Origin: Candidatus Aalborgicola bjergmarkensis
GTDB taxonomy: Bacteria > Pseudomonadota > Gammaproteobacteria > Burkholderiales > Burkholderiaceae_C
Assembly (NCBI GenBank): GCA_016708725.1
Contig: JADJFE010000006.1
Coordinates: 186,001 to 250,000 of the forward strand
Length of the DNA stretch: 64,000 bases
Direction of reading: 5' to 3'
Position numbers and translations under genes: made by a program. The notes below the pieces were generated by a model. It was not told the DNA's origin, made no database searches, and was given only the letters and a program-made list of their open reading frames with translations. Positions 56,988-64,000 of the stretch are shown piece after piece (the first letter of the stretch is position 1; the number at the start of each line of letters is the position of its first letter).

Positions 56988-59387
56988 ATGTCCCGTTTTC
57001 AAGTTAGAAAAGTCGCGGTGCTCGGCGCCGGCGTCATGGGCGCACAAATTGCGGCGCACCTGGTCAACGTCAGGGTACCCGTGGTACTGTTTGACTTGCC
57101 CGCCAAGGAAGGCCCCAAGAATGGCATCGTCAGCCGAGCCATTGAGGGTCTGAAAAAACTCAAGCCCGCACCTTTGGGCGTGGCCGCAGATGCTGCGCTG
57201 ATCGAGCAGGCCAATTACGAGGAGAATCTGGAGCAGTTGCGTTCGTGTGACCTGATCATTGAGGCCATTGCCGAACGCATGGACTGGAAGCTCGATCTCT
57301 ACAAAAAGATTGGCCCATTCATTGCGCCACACGCCATCGTCGCCAGCAACACTTCGGGTTTGTCGATCACCAAACTCAGCGAAGCGCTGCCGGAAGAAAT
57401 CAAACCCCGCTTTTGCGGCATCCACTTCTTCAACCCACCGCGTTACATGGCCCTGGTGGAACTCATCAACACCCCGACCACGGCACCCGCTTACCTGGAT
57501 GCGCTCGAAGTGTTTGTGACCAGCACCCTGGGCAAGGGTGTGGTACGCGCCAAGGATACGCCCAACTTCATCGCCAACCGCGTCGGCGTTGCCGGCATGT
57601 TGGCAACCATGAAGGAAACCGAAAACTTTGGTCTGAGCTTCGATGTGGTGGATGACCTCACAGGCAAAAAGCTTGGCCGCGCCAGCTCCGGCACCTACCG
57701 CACCGCCGATGTAGTGGGTCTGGATACCATGACCCACGTCATCAAGACGCTGCAAGACACCCTGAACGCGCAAACCGATCCGTTTTACGAGTCCTTCGCC
57801 ACCCCCGAAGTACTGAAAAAATTGCTCGAACTGGGCAACCTTGGCCAAAAGACCAAGGCAGGTTTCTTCAAGAAAGTCGGACGTGATGTGTTGCGCTTCG
57901 ACCTGTCCAGCGCGGAGTATGTGCCCGCCGGACAAAAGGCCGATGAAGTGTATGCCCGCATGCTGAAAAAACCCGCAACTGAGCGCCTGAAGTTGCTGCG
58001 CAGTAGCGACGGTCCGCAAGGCCAGTTTCTGTGGGCCATTTTGCGTAACGCATTCCACTATGCTGCCGTGCATCTGGAGTCGATTGCCGACAACGCACGC
58101 GATGTGGACTTTTGCATGCGCTGGGGCTTTGGCATGAAGCAAGGCCCGTTTGAGCTGTGGCAAGAGGCCGGCTGGCTGGAAGTTGCCAAGATGGTGCAGG
58201 AAGACATTGACGCAGGCAAGGCGCTGTGCAAGGCACCGTTGCCGGACTGGGTGTTCAACGGTCCGGTCGCCGATGCAGGCGGCGTGCACACCGCACAAGG
58301 CTCCTGGAACCCTGGCAAGCGCATCTTTGAAGCACCGCGCAATCTGCCGGTCTATGCACGCCAGCATTTCCCCGAGAGCGTGTTTGGCGCCAACGCACCT
58401 TCGGCCACCACGGCAGGCAAGACCTTGCACGAAGACGAAGCCATTCGCCTGTGGACGCTCGATGACACCGTGCTGATTGCCAGCATCAAGACCAAGATGC
58501 ACGCCATCGGCGCCGGGGTTGTCGAAGGGCTGGACCAGGCAATTGACATGGCCGAGAAGGATTACGAAGGTCTGGTCATCTGGTCGCCCGACGATCTGTT
58601 CTCTGCCGGTGCCGACCTGCAATCCATGCTGCCCGTATTCATGGTCGGTGGCGCCAAGGCCATTGATGGCGCAGAAGCCGAGATGCAACGCGTCATGCTC
58701 AAGCTGCGCTACGCCAACGTGCCCACCATCGCTGCCATCCGTGGTCTGGCGCTCGGTGGTGGCTGCGAAATGGCCGTGTATGCGTCCAAACGTGTTGCCG
58801 CCATGGAAAGCTACATCGGGCTGGTCGAAGTCGGTGTCGGCCTGGTGCCAGGCGCTGGTGGCTTGACCTACATCGCGCGGCGTGCCGCTGAAAATGCCGC
58901 CAGTTCCACGGGCAAGGACATTTTGCCGTTCCTGACCGAAGGCTTTACGGCTGCGGCCATGGCCAAGGTTGGCACTGGCGCTTTGGACTCGCGCAAGCTG
59001 GGCTTTCTGCTGGAAAGCGACGTGATCGTGCCACACAAGGACGAGTTGCTGTTTATTGCCATCAGCGAAGCGCGCGCCATGTTCAGCGCAGGCTACCGCG
59101 CACCACTCAAGCGGTCGTTTGCCGTCGCCGGGCGCAGTGGCATTGCCACCATCAAGGGCCAGCTCGTCAACATGCGCGATGGCGGCTTCGTCAGCGCACA
59201 CGACTTCCATATCGCCAGCCTGATTGCCGAAGTGGTTTGCGGCGGTGAGGTCGATGCCGGTTCTTTGGTCACGGAAGAGTATCTGATGATGCTGGAACGC
59301 AAGGCTTTCTGCTCGCTGCTGACGCATCCGAAAACGCAGGAACGCATCATGGGCATGATGTCCACCGGCAAGCCGGTGCGCAACTAG
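56988..59387 (+). CDS. fadN: FadN-type 3-hydroxyacyl-CoA dehydrogenase/enoyl-CoA hydratase
   Basis: This 799-residue fusion hydrates enoyl-CoA and oxidises 3-hydroxyacyl-CoA. Unlike E. coli FadB, the dehydrogenase comes first. VAVLGAGVMGAQIAAHL is the NAD motif, and IVASNTSGLSITKL and HFFNPPRYMALVEL are the dehydrogenase core. The crotonase comes last (SAGADLQSML; ALGGGCEMAVYASKRV with the oxyanion Gly; VGVGLVPGAGG). This order is that of FadN. It leads an operon with DUF4442, thiolase and thioesterase. AGGAAA precedes the start. Confidence 0.93.
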   Translation: MSRFQVRKVAVLGAGVMGAQIAAHLVNVRVPVVLFDLPAKEGPKNGIVSRAIEGLKKLKPAPLGVAADAALIEQANYEENLEQLRSCDLIIEAIAERMDWKLDLYKKIGPFIAPHAIVASNTSGLSITKLSEALPEEIKPRFCGIHFFNPPRYMALVELINTPTTAPAYLDALEVFVTSTLGKGVVRAKDTPNFIANRVGVAGMLATMKETENFGLSFDVVDDLTGKKLGRASSGTYRTADVVGLDTMTHVIKTLQDTLNAQTDPFYESFATPEVLKKLLELGNLGQKTKAGFFKKVGRDVLRFDLSSAEYVPAGQKADEVYARMLKKPATERLKLLRSSDGPQGQFLWAILRNAFHYAAVHLESIADNARDVDFCMRWGFGMKQGPFELWQEAGWLEVAKMVQEDIDAGKALCKAPLPDWVFNGPVADAGGVHTAQGSWNPGKRIFEAPRNLPVYARQHFPESVFGANAPSATTAGKTLHEDEAIRLWTLDDTVLIASIKTKMHAIGAGVVEGLDQAIDMAEKDYEGLVIWSPDDLFSAGADLQSMLPVFMVGGAKAIDGAEAEMQRVMLKLRYANVPTIAAIRGLALGGGCEMAVYASKRVAAMESYIGLVEVGVGLVPGAGGLTYIARRAAENAASSTGKDILPFLTEGFTAAAMAKVGTGALDSRKLGFLLESDVIVPHKDELLFIAISEARAMFSAGYRAPLKRSFAVAGRSGIATIKGQLVNMRDGGFVSAHDFHIASLIAEVVCGGEVDAGSLVTEEYLMMLERKAFCSLLTHPKTQERIMGMMSTGKPVRN

Positions 59388-59388
59388 G

Positions 59389-59943
59389 ATGATAGCCAGT
59401 ACACGGCCCAACCGGCTGGTGCGTACCCTGCGCCTGCTGGAGCGCGTACCTAAACCGGCGCGCCCCTGGCTACGCAACCGCGTATTGCAACGTGCGGTGC
59501 CGTTCACTGGCACCGCAGGGCTGGACTACATCCTGATGACACCCGAGCGCGTCGAAATTGCCATCGCCAACCAACGCCGCGTGCAAAACCACATTCAGGG
59601 CGTACACGCCGCCGCCATGGCGCTGCTGGCGGAGACCGCCACCGGCATGGTGGTGGGCATGAATGTGCGTGACGACTGCCTACCCCTGGCCAAACAGATG
59701 CGCATTGACTTCAAAAAACGCACGGTGGGCGCCTTGCGCGCCACTGCCACGTTGACCCCGGAGCAACGCGCGCAGATGCAGCAGCACGACAAGGGCGAAG
59801 TCACCGTGCCGGTGCGCGTCACGGACGAATCGGGTGCAGAGCCCATTGAGTGTGAATTTATCTGGGCCTGGATTCCATCGGGCCCGCGCAAGACCAAAGA
59901 CCATCCGGGACACAACCGCAGTCCCGAACCCGCAAATCCATGA
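59389..59943 (+). CDS. DUF4442 hotdog-fold protein (thioesterase-like)
   Basis: The 184-residue protein has the DUF4442 pattern: NRLVRTLRLLERVPKP..RPWLRNRVLQRAVPF, GVHAAAMALLAETATG in the helix of a hotdog fold, MRIDFKKRTVG, and ECEFIWAWIPSGPRKT. PaaI-like thioesterases share the fold, so hydrolysis of an acyl-CoA is likely but unproven. It starts one base after the fadN stop, showing tight coupling in the beta-oxidation operon. Confidence 0.85.
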   Translation: MIASTRPNRLVRTLRLLERVPKPARPWLRNRVLQRAVPFTGTAGLDYILMTPERVEIAIANQRRVQNHIQGVHAAAMALLAETATGMVVGMNVRDDCLPLAKQMRIDFKKRTVGALRATATLTPEQRAQMQQHDKGEVTVPVRVTDESGAEPIECEFIWAWIPSGPRKTKDHPGHNRSPEPANP

Positions 59944-59953
59944 AGGAAAAACA

Positions 59954-61150
59954 ATGAAACAAATTCAAGACGCCTACATCGTCGCCGCAACCCGTGCGCC
60001 GATTGGTCGCTCGCAGCGCGGTTATCTCCGCAATACCCGGCCCGACGAACTGCTGGTCAAGGTGTTGCAAGCCGCCATGTCCCAGGTGCCCAGCCTGGAC
60101 CCCCAGTCCATCGAAGACCTGATCTGCGGCTGCGCCATCCCCGAAGGCCAGCAGGGCCTGAACATCGCCCGCTTGGGGGCGGTGCTGGCCGGATTACCCA
60201 CCGGCGTGGGTGGCATCACGATCAACCGCTTCTGCGCCTCGGGCCTGTCGGCAGTGCAAATGGCCGCCGACCGCATCCGCGTCGGTGAAGCCGATGTCAT
60301 GATCGCCGCCGGGGTCGAGAGCATGAGCATGGTGCCCATGAGCGGCAATGCGCCATCGCTGTCACCCGCCATTTTCGAGAAGGACGAAAACATCGGCCTG
60401 GCCTACGGCATGGGTCTGACGGCGGAAAAAGTGGCCAACCAATGGAAGGTCAGCCGCGAAGCGCAGGACGCCTTTGCCGTCGAATCACACCGCCGCGCAC
60501 TGGCAGCCCAGGCTGCCGGGCACTTCGCCGACGAAATCACCCCCATCGAAGTCGTGGACCGCAGCCCCAACCTGGAAACGGGCGCTGTCATCGAAAAGCG
60601 CCGCACCGTTTCGCTGGATGAAGGCCCCCGTGCCGACACCAGCCTGGAAGGTCTGGGCAAGCTGCGTCCCGTGTTTGCCGGGCGCGGCTCGGTGACTGCG
60701 GGCAACAGCTCGCAAACCTCGGACGGTGCAGGTGCCTTGATCCTGGCCAGCGAAAAGGCCATCAAGCAGTACGGCCTGACACCGCTGGCGCGCTTTGTCA
60801 GCTTTGCCTCGAAAGGTGTGCCACCACACATCATGGGGATCGGCCCGATTGAAGCCATTCCCGCAGCGCTGCGCTACGCGGGCATCCAGCAAAGCGACCT
60901 GGACTGGATCGAGTTGAACGAAGCCTTCGCCGCGCAGTCGCTGGCGGTGGTCAACTCGCTGGGGCTGGACCCGGCCAAGGTCAACCCGATGGGCGGCGCC
61001 ATTGCACTGGGCCATCCGCTGGGTGCCACCGGTGCCATCCGGGCGGCGACCGTGGTACACGCGCTCAAGCGCAACCAGCTGAAATACGGCATGGTCAGCA
61101 TGTGCGTCGGCATGGGCCAGGGCGCTGCGGGTATCTTTGAGCGGGTATAA
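59954..61150 (+). CDS. fadA: Acetyl-CoA acyltransferase (thiolase)
   Basis: The 398-residue thiolase catalyses the cleavage step of beta-oxidation. The nucleophile Cys lies in NRFCASGLSAVQMAAD (about 92), NEAFAAQSLAVV holds the CoA-side His/Asn block, GGAIALGHPLGATGA the second His, and the last Cys is in VSMCVGMGQGAAGIF. Length and motifs match FadA-type 3-ketoacyl-CoA thiolases. It follows DUF4442 by 10 bases with AAGGAAAA. Confidence 0.95.
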   Translation: MKQIQDAYIVAATRAPIGRSQRGYLRNTRPDELLVKVLQAAMSQVPSLDPQSIEDLICGCAIPEGQQGLNIARLGAVLAGLPTGVGGITINRFCASGLSAVQMAADRIRVGEADVMIAAGVESMSMVPMSGNAPSLSPAIFEKDENIGLAYGMGLTAEKVANQWKVSREAQDAFAVESHRRALAAQAAGHFADEITPIEVVDRSPNLETGAVIEKRRTVSLDEGPRADTSLEGLGKLRPVFAGRGSVTAGNSSQTSDGAGALILASEKAIKQYGLTPLARFVSFASKGVPPHIMGIGPIEAIPAALRYAGIQQSDLDWIELNEAFAAQSLAVVNSLGLDPAKVNPMGGAIALGHPLGATGAIRAATVVHALKRNQLKYGMVSMCVGMGQGAAGIFERV

Positions 61151-61191
61151 AATTCCCCGCCCCACACCTACATACCCATAAACCTACACCG

Positions 61192-61215
61192 AGGCCACCA
61201 TGAGGTGGCCTTTTT
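61192..61215 (+). terminator. Terminator between thiolase and thioesterase genes
   Basis: AGGCCACC and GGTGGCCT pair over eight bases around an ATGA loop and end in TTTTT. It may end the fad transcript or act as an attenuator for the thioesterase, which starts 28 bases later. Confidence 0.85.
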
Positions 61216-61243
61216 GCTTGAAATACACCCTACACCGTACACC

Positions 61244-62050
61244 ATGAAAACCCATCCTTTTGACAAGGCCGTCAAGTTGACGGTACAGGACGACGGTAGC
61301 TGGCTGGGCCATACCAGCGCCGCCTACGCCAATATGGTTGGTCCGTTTGGTGGCGTCACGGCGGCACAGGCCATCAAAGCCGTGCTGATGCACCCGCAAC
61401 TGCTGGGCGAGCCGATTTCGCTGACCGTCAATTTTGCTGCCGCCCTGACCGATGGACCCTACGTCGTACAGGCACGTGCTGCACGCACCAACCGCTCGAC
61501 CCAGCACTGGATTGTTGAAATGCTGCAATTCGGGCAAACCGTACTCACCGCAACCGTCGTCACGGCGCAGCGGCGCGAAACCTGGAGCCTGGACGAAGAA
61601 ACCATGCCCGCGTGCCCCTTGCCGGACCAGGTTCCCCTTCCCAAGGTGGAAGCGCCGATGGAATTCGTGAAACGCTACGAACAGCGCCCCATCGTCGGCG
61701 GCCTACCCGAGGTCTGGGATGCCAGCGGCCACAGCAGCCTGTCGCAGCTGTGGGTGCGCGACAACCCGCCACGTCCCCTGGATTTTGTCTCCCTCACCGC
61801 CATAGCCGACATCTTCTTTCCGCGCGTCTTCATCCGCCGCTCGACCCACGTGCCCGTCGGCACCGTGTCGATGACCGTCTACTTCCATGCCAACGGCCAG
61901 CAGCTGACCGACACCGGCACGGGCTACCTCCTGGGCCAGGCGCGCGCACAAGCCTTTCGCAACGGCTACTTCGACCAGACCAGCCAGCTGTGGAACGAAG
62001 CAGGCATCCTGCTGGTGACCACGCATCAGGTGGTGTACTACAAGGAATAG
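61244..62050 (+). CDS. TesB-like acyl-CoA thioesterase
   Basis: The 268-residue protein is predicted to be a double hotdog thioesterase. The first half has WLGHTSAAYANMVGPFGGVTAA and SLTVNFAAAL; the second half has VSLTAIADIFFPRVF and TVSMTVYFHAN. It belongs with the acyl-CoA thioesterase/thioesterase superfamily (TesB-like, 4HBT_3) and would hydrolyse excess acyl-CoA. The ATG at 61244 begins the fold; the frame upstream runs through the terminator. Confidence 0.85.
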   Translation: MKTHPFDKAVKLTVQDDGSWLGHTSAAYANMVGPFGGVTAAQAIKAVLMHPQLLGEPISLTVNFAAALTDGPYVVQARAARTNRSTQHWIVEMLQFGQTVLTATVVTAQRRETWSLDEETMPACPLPDQVPLPKVEAPMEFVKRYEQRPIVGGLPEVWDASGHSSLSQLWVRDNPPRPLDFVSLTAIADIFFPRVFIRRSTHVPVGTVSMTVYFHANGQQLTDTGTGYLLGQARAQAFRNGYFDQTSQLWNEAGILLVTTHQVVYYKE

Positions 62051-62093
62051 CGGCCAAGTAACGACTAGGCAGCGACCACCAACACTCACAAAA

Positions 62094-62146
62094 ATATAGC
62101 TGCACTCGCACATTCTACGGTGCCTGCAGGCTTATTTACCCCAAAT
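62094..62146 (+). repeat. Dispersed repeat copy 14
   Basis: AATATAGCTGCACTCGCAC followed by ATTCTACGGTGCCTGCAGG and CTTATTTACCCC is a clear member. Copy 15 stands 61 bases away in the opposite direction, so the two are inverted relative to each other. Confidence 0.75.
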
Positions 62147-62207
62147 ATCCTATCCTCCTGTCCCGGCTGCTGACAAGGCACACAGGAGTCCACAATCGGG
62201 TCTTTGC

Positions 62208-62255
62208 ATCAAATCAGCCATTTACGCAGGTAGGACGGGCGGGATAAGCTCTTAT
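62208..62255 (-). repeat. Dispersed repeat copy 15 (3' end of a small membrane-protein gene)
   Basis: ATCAAATCAGCCATTTACGC followed by AGGTAGGACGGGCGGGATAA and GCTC is a full member. It encodes the last ~16 codons and the stop of the gene on the minus strand. Confidence 0.75.
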
Positions 62256-62594
62256 TTTTGCAGCAAAGGATCATCCGCAGGCAGATATTGGGCACTGCGT
62301 ACAGCCCACTCGCCAGTGCGCCCATGGAGACCACCACGCTGGCGGTTCCGAGCGCGTTGTGCAAATACTCCTGCAAGACAACCGATCCCACACACACCAC
62401 CAATAGACCCATTCCCCCAGGGTCATCCACCAGCCTTTGGAACGTAAGGCATCCGGTTTGGAAACCAGAACGGCCAGACTGCGGCTGATCAACTGGCGCA
62501 GGATCATGCCCGCAAAAACGATCAACAGCAGGCCAAGCAGCACAAGAAGTGACTGGTTCCACAATGCCAGTCCGGCGAAATGTTCCCAATTCAT
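62209..62594 (-). pseudogene. Small membrane protein, frame broken by a G-run
   Basis: The N-terminal part (MNWEHFAGLALWNQSLLVLLGLLLIVFAGMILRQL) and the C-terminal part (MGLLVVCVGSVVLQEYLHNALGTASVVVSMGALASGLYAVPN) lie in two frames. The shift falls at a run of five G near 62417-62421. Joined, they give a ~128-residue protein with three hydrophobic helices. The last residues (NKSLSRPSYLRKWLI) come from a dispersed repeat. It could be a true mutation or a homopolymer read error. Its ATG overlaps the preceding gene's stop (ATGA). Family unknown. Confidence 0.65.
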
Positions 62595-63133
62595 GGCATA
62601 TCCTTATCCTGCAGCGAATCCATGAACCGATCAATCCCGGTATTGATCTCCGCTTCGACCCTGCGCCAGCCCGTTCCCCTGTAGCCGCGTTTGTCCAAAC
62701 CACGGCACTGGGCTTCCAGGTCCAGAAACTTCGGCTTCTCGCGCACCGGGATGGCCTGGCGGCCAAATTCGACCGCACTGTGCGGTGAGTAGCCCGACAT
62801 GGATGCCCACAGTGTCAGCCAGATCGTCTTGAGCAGATGGATATTGGCCTTGCCTTCTGCGGCATGCCCGGCAATGGCGTGCTCGGCATAGACCGCTACT
62901 TCCTCGCTGTTCAGATTGCCGCCCACCGCCATGCGCAATATATCCGTGGCAAATTCCAGGTAGGGTTCTTCCAGCGTTTGCGGAAAATCCCTGAACATGG
63001 AGTGTTCACCGAGTGGCGCATCCACGTCAACTTCCAGCGACATCAACCCTTCCCGGCGTGCTTTGCTCAGCACAAAGTAAAGACAAACCAGCCAGGCCAT
63101 GTAGGGTGTGGGGTATTCGTATGTTTCACTCAC
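62591..63133 (-). CDS. MotA-derived protein lacking the channel helices
   Basis: The 180-residue protein matches two parts of flagellar MotA. KARREGLMSLEVDVDAPLGEHSMFRDFP...FATDILRMAVGGNLNSEEV resembles the cytoplasmic loop, and MSGYSPHSAVEFGRQAIPVREKPKFLDLE resembles the C-terminal GYxP..(A/S)(V/I)EF.R...RP.F..(L/V)E block. The stretch that would hold TM3 and TM4, about 80 residues in MotA, is gone, and TM1-TM2 are reduced to a short hydrophobic start. It cannot form the usual proton channel. The start is a GTG overlapping the previous stop (GTGA). Confidence 0.75.
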   Translation of the reverse strand: MSETYEYPTPYMAWLVCLYFVLSKARREGLMSLEVDVDAPLGEHSMFRDFPQTLEEPYLEFATDILRMAVGGNLNSEEVAVYAEHAIAGHAAEGKANIHLLKTIWLTLWASMSGYSPHSAVEFGRQAIPVREKPKFLDLEAQCRGLDKRGYRGTGWRRVEAEINTGIDRFMDSLQDKDMP

Positions 63134-63339
63134 GGAGCTTCTCCTGGTGTAATTTCAGCCATGCGGTCTTCGTCCTGGAGCTGGCGAATCTGCCGGAGTA
63201 TGGCCGCAACGGCGGCTTGGCCTGCCTGCTGCTCTTTCAATGAAGCCTTGTCCGGGTTCTTGCCAAACCAGAGGGTATTCAGCCGCTCCAAGAGCCAGGC
63301 ACCGTGGCGCAGCGTCATGTTGTGGAAGACTTTGCGCAT
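63130..63339 (-). CDS. Small helical protein of the MotA-like operon
   Basis: The 69-residue frame (MRKVFHNMTLRHGAWLLERLNTLWFGKNPDKASLKEQQ... to AEITPGEAP) is helix-rich, with a likely coiled coil around VAAILRQIRQLQDEDR. The start ATG overlaps the stop of the upstream gene by one base (TGATG) and its own stop overlaps the next start (GTGA). No family is recognised. The longer open frame upstream is not used. Confidence 0.65.
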   Translation of the reverse strand: MRKVFHNMTLRHGAWLLERLNTLWFGKNPDKASLKEQQAGQAAVAAILRQIRQLQDEDRMAEITPGEAP

Positions 63340-63720
63340 CAGCTCAGCGCTTCGCTGGTTGCGCAGTAATCTGCGGCAGAGGTCAATTGCGCTTCCACAC
63401 GCGCGCAGATTTCTGCCGCCATTGCCGGTGTGAGCAGACGCGCGCCGCACTGCGTGCAGCGCCGCAAAAAAGTGTCGGCCAGAAATTGCGGATACAGCAA
63501 CTGGACAAACACGGCTTGCAGTTCTGCGGAGTACGGCGGGCATACCACCAGCCCCATCCAATCCGTGATGTGCAGCCGTGGCAGGTAATGGACCCGTTGC
63601 GCTTCGGTTAGCAGCAAGAGGCGCGCGCAGTTCCACAATCTTGTCGGCCCACTCCACGGCAGTCAGGGTAGAGTCCGCCTCGGGTGCGTTTTTCTGTCTA
63701 TCAAACCCTGGAGCGCGCAT
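63339..63720 (-). CDS. Small Cys-pair protein, probably frameshifted near its start
   Basis: The main part (ARLLLLTEAQRVHYLPRLHI...FLRRCTQCGARLLTPAMAAEI to SEALS) is open to 63339. Its natural beginning (MRAPGFDRQKN...LTAVEWADKIVEL) lies in another frame from the ATG at 63720. One base removed in the GCGCGC run near 63630 joins them as VELARLLLLTEAQR. The CTQC pair may bind zinc with other ligands. Alternatively the gene starts at the TTG at 63638. It is first in the overlapping operon. Family unknown. Confidence 0.55.
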
Positions 63721-64000
63721 CAACGACGAAAAAGACATCCGCAGCGAAGGCGTGGCCCTGCGCGACCTGCTCGGCGACCTGGACGATGCCAAGGTGCAAA
63801 AAACCGTGGTCATCCTGGATGCCTGCCGCGACAACCCCTACCAGACCCGCACCCGCAGCGCCAAAAAGGGCTTGGCGCGGGTAGAAACAGCGGGCAATGC
63901 CACCGTGGTGGCCTTTGCCACCGCCGAAGGCAAGACTGCGGACGATGGCAACGGGCGCAACGGGGTTTACACCACCGCGTTTTTGGGTCAGTTGCGCCAA
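63713..64000 (+). pseudogene. Caspase-family (peptidase C14) fragment, 5'-truncated, runs off the window
   Basis: From about 63713 one frame reads ARINDEKDIRSEGVALRDLLGDLDDAKVQKTVVILDACRDNPYQTR, then GLARVETAGNATVVAFATAEG and GRNGVYTTAFLGQL. DACRDNP holds the catalytic Cys of metacaspase-like C14 peptidases. The preceding part, with strand 1 and the catalytic His (Y-x-A-G-H-G), should lie about 40 residues upstream but is missing; the DNA there is the start of the minus-strand operon. Either the gene was cut by recombination or the join is an assembly error. It continues beyond base 64000. Confidence 0.75.

Noticed and set aside
56865..59513. 882-codon open frame on the minus strand
   Set aside because: It is antisense to fadN and DUF4442, whose motifs are unmistakable. 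The His/Gln/Gly-rich product is typical of a shadow frame.

Overview
The window reads as a betaproteobacterial chromosome segment, most likely order Burkholderiales and close to Comamonadaceae. The evidence is petABC followed by sspAB, a DUF3460 gene, fused isobutyryl-CoA mutase (IcmF), BrnT/BrnA and PemI/PemK modules, a FadN-type beta-oxidation operon, and a degenerate ~50-bp interspersed repeat of a kind I associate with that family. The assignment is inferred from gene content; no rRNA gene is present.

Layout. 1-1.75 kb: end of a transglutaminase-like gene, merT-merP, and a TlpA-like thioredoxin. 1.8-5.5 kb: repeat-rich accessory DNA with brnTA bracketed by ~95-bp direct repeats, a cupin and an ABM-fold gene, a relic of a padR gene, a DUF433/DUF5615 pair broken by a repeat, a purine-rich tract and an AbiEii-like nucleotidyltransferase. 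5.5-13 kb: PadR regulator with twin operators, divergent from an OYE/FadH-like reductase fused to a SnoaL-like domain, then Fic, a dienoyl-CoA isomerase-like crotonase, and ahpC-ahpF. 13-15.5 kb: GmrSD-like DUF262/DUF1524 protein and pemIK. 15.6-19.9 kb: icmF and an EamA transporter. 20-31.5 kb: LMW phosphatase, sspBA, petCBA, rlhA-ppiC, bolA-yciB-msrB and two unrecognised genes. 31.6-38 kb: glcF, glcE, an OxlT-type transporter and acetyl-CoA hydrolase/transferase. 38.3 kb: a tRNA-Ile(CAU) split in its anticodon loop by a 253-nt group I intron. 38.8-53.7 kb: housekeeping genes (coaX, a rhodanese, an MlaF-like ATPase, glyA, comF, trmL, scpA, panBC, glycerate kinase, cytochrome c, argB). 53.8-62 kb: TetR regulator and fatty-acid degradation genes (acyl-CoA dehydrogenase, FadN-like protein, DUF4442, thiolase, thioesterase). 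62-64 kb: an overlapping four-gene operon with a MotA-derived protein lacking the channel helices, abutting a 5'-truncated caspase-family fragment.

Themes. At least fifteen copies of one short repeat are scattered through the window. Three lie in frame inside otherwise intact genes (icmF, glcE, a bioC-like gene), one supplies the end of a small membrane protein, and one truncates a PIN-like toxin. Toxin-antitoxin and defence-like genes cluster in the first 15.5 kb. The metabolic genes fit growth on fatty, organic and C2 acids: beta-oxidation, IcmF, glycolate oxidase and CoA transferase.

The strongest leads are the tRNA intron, the in-frame repeats, the truncated-MotA operon, a solitary type I-C-like CRISPR repeat, and the orphan two-gene unit at 29.0-31.5 kb.
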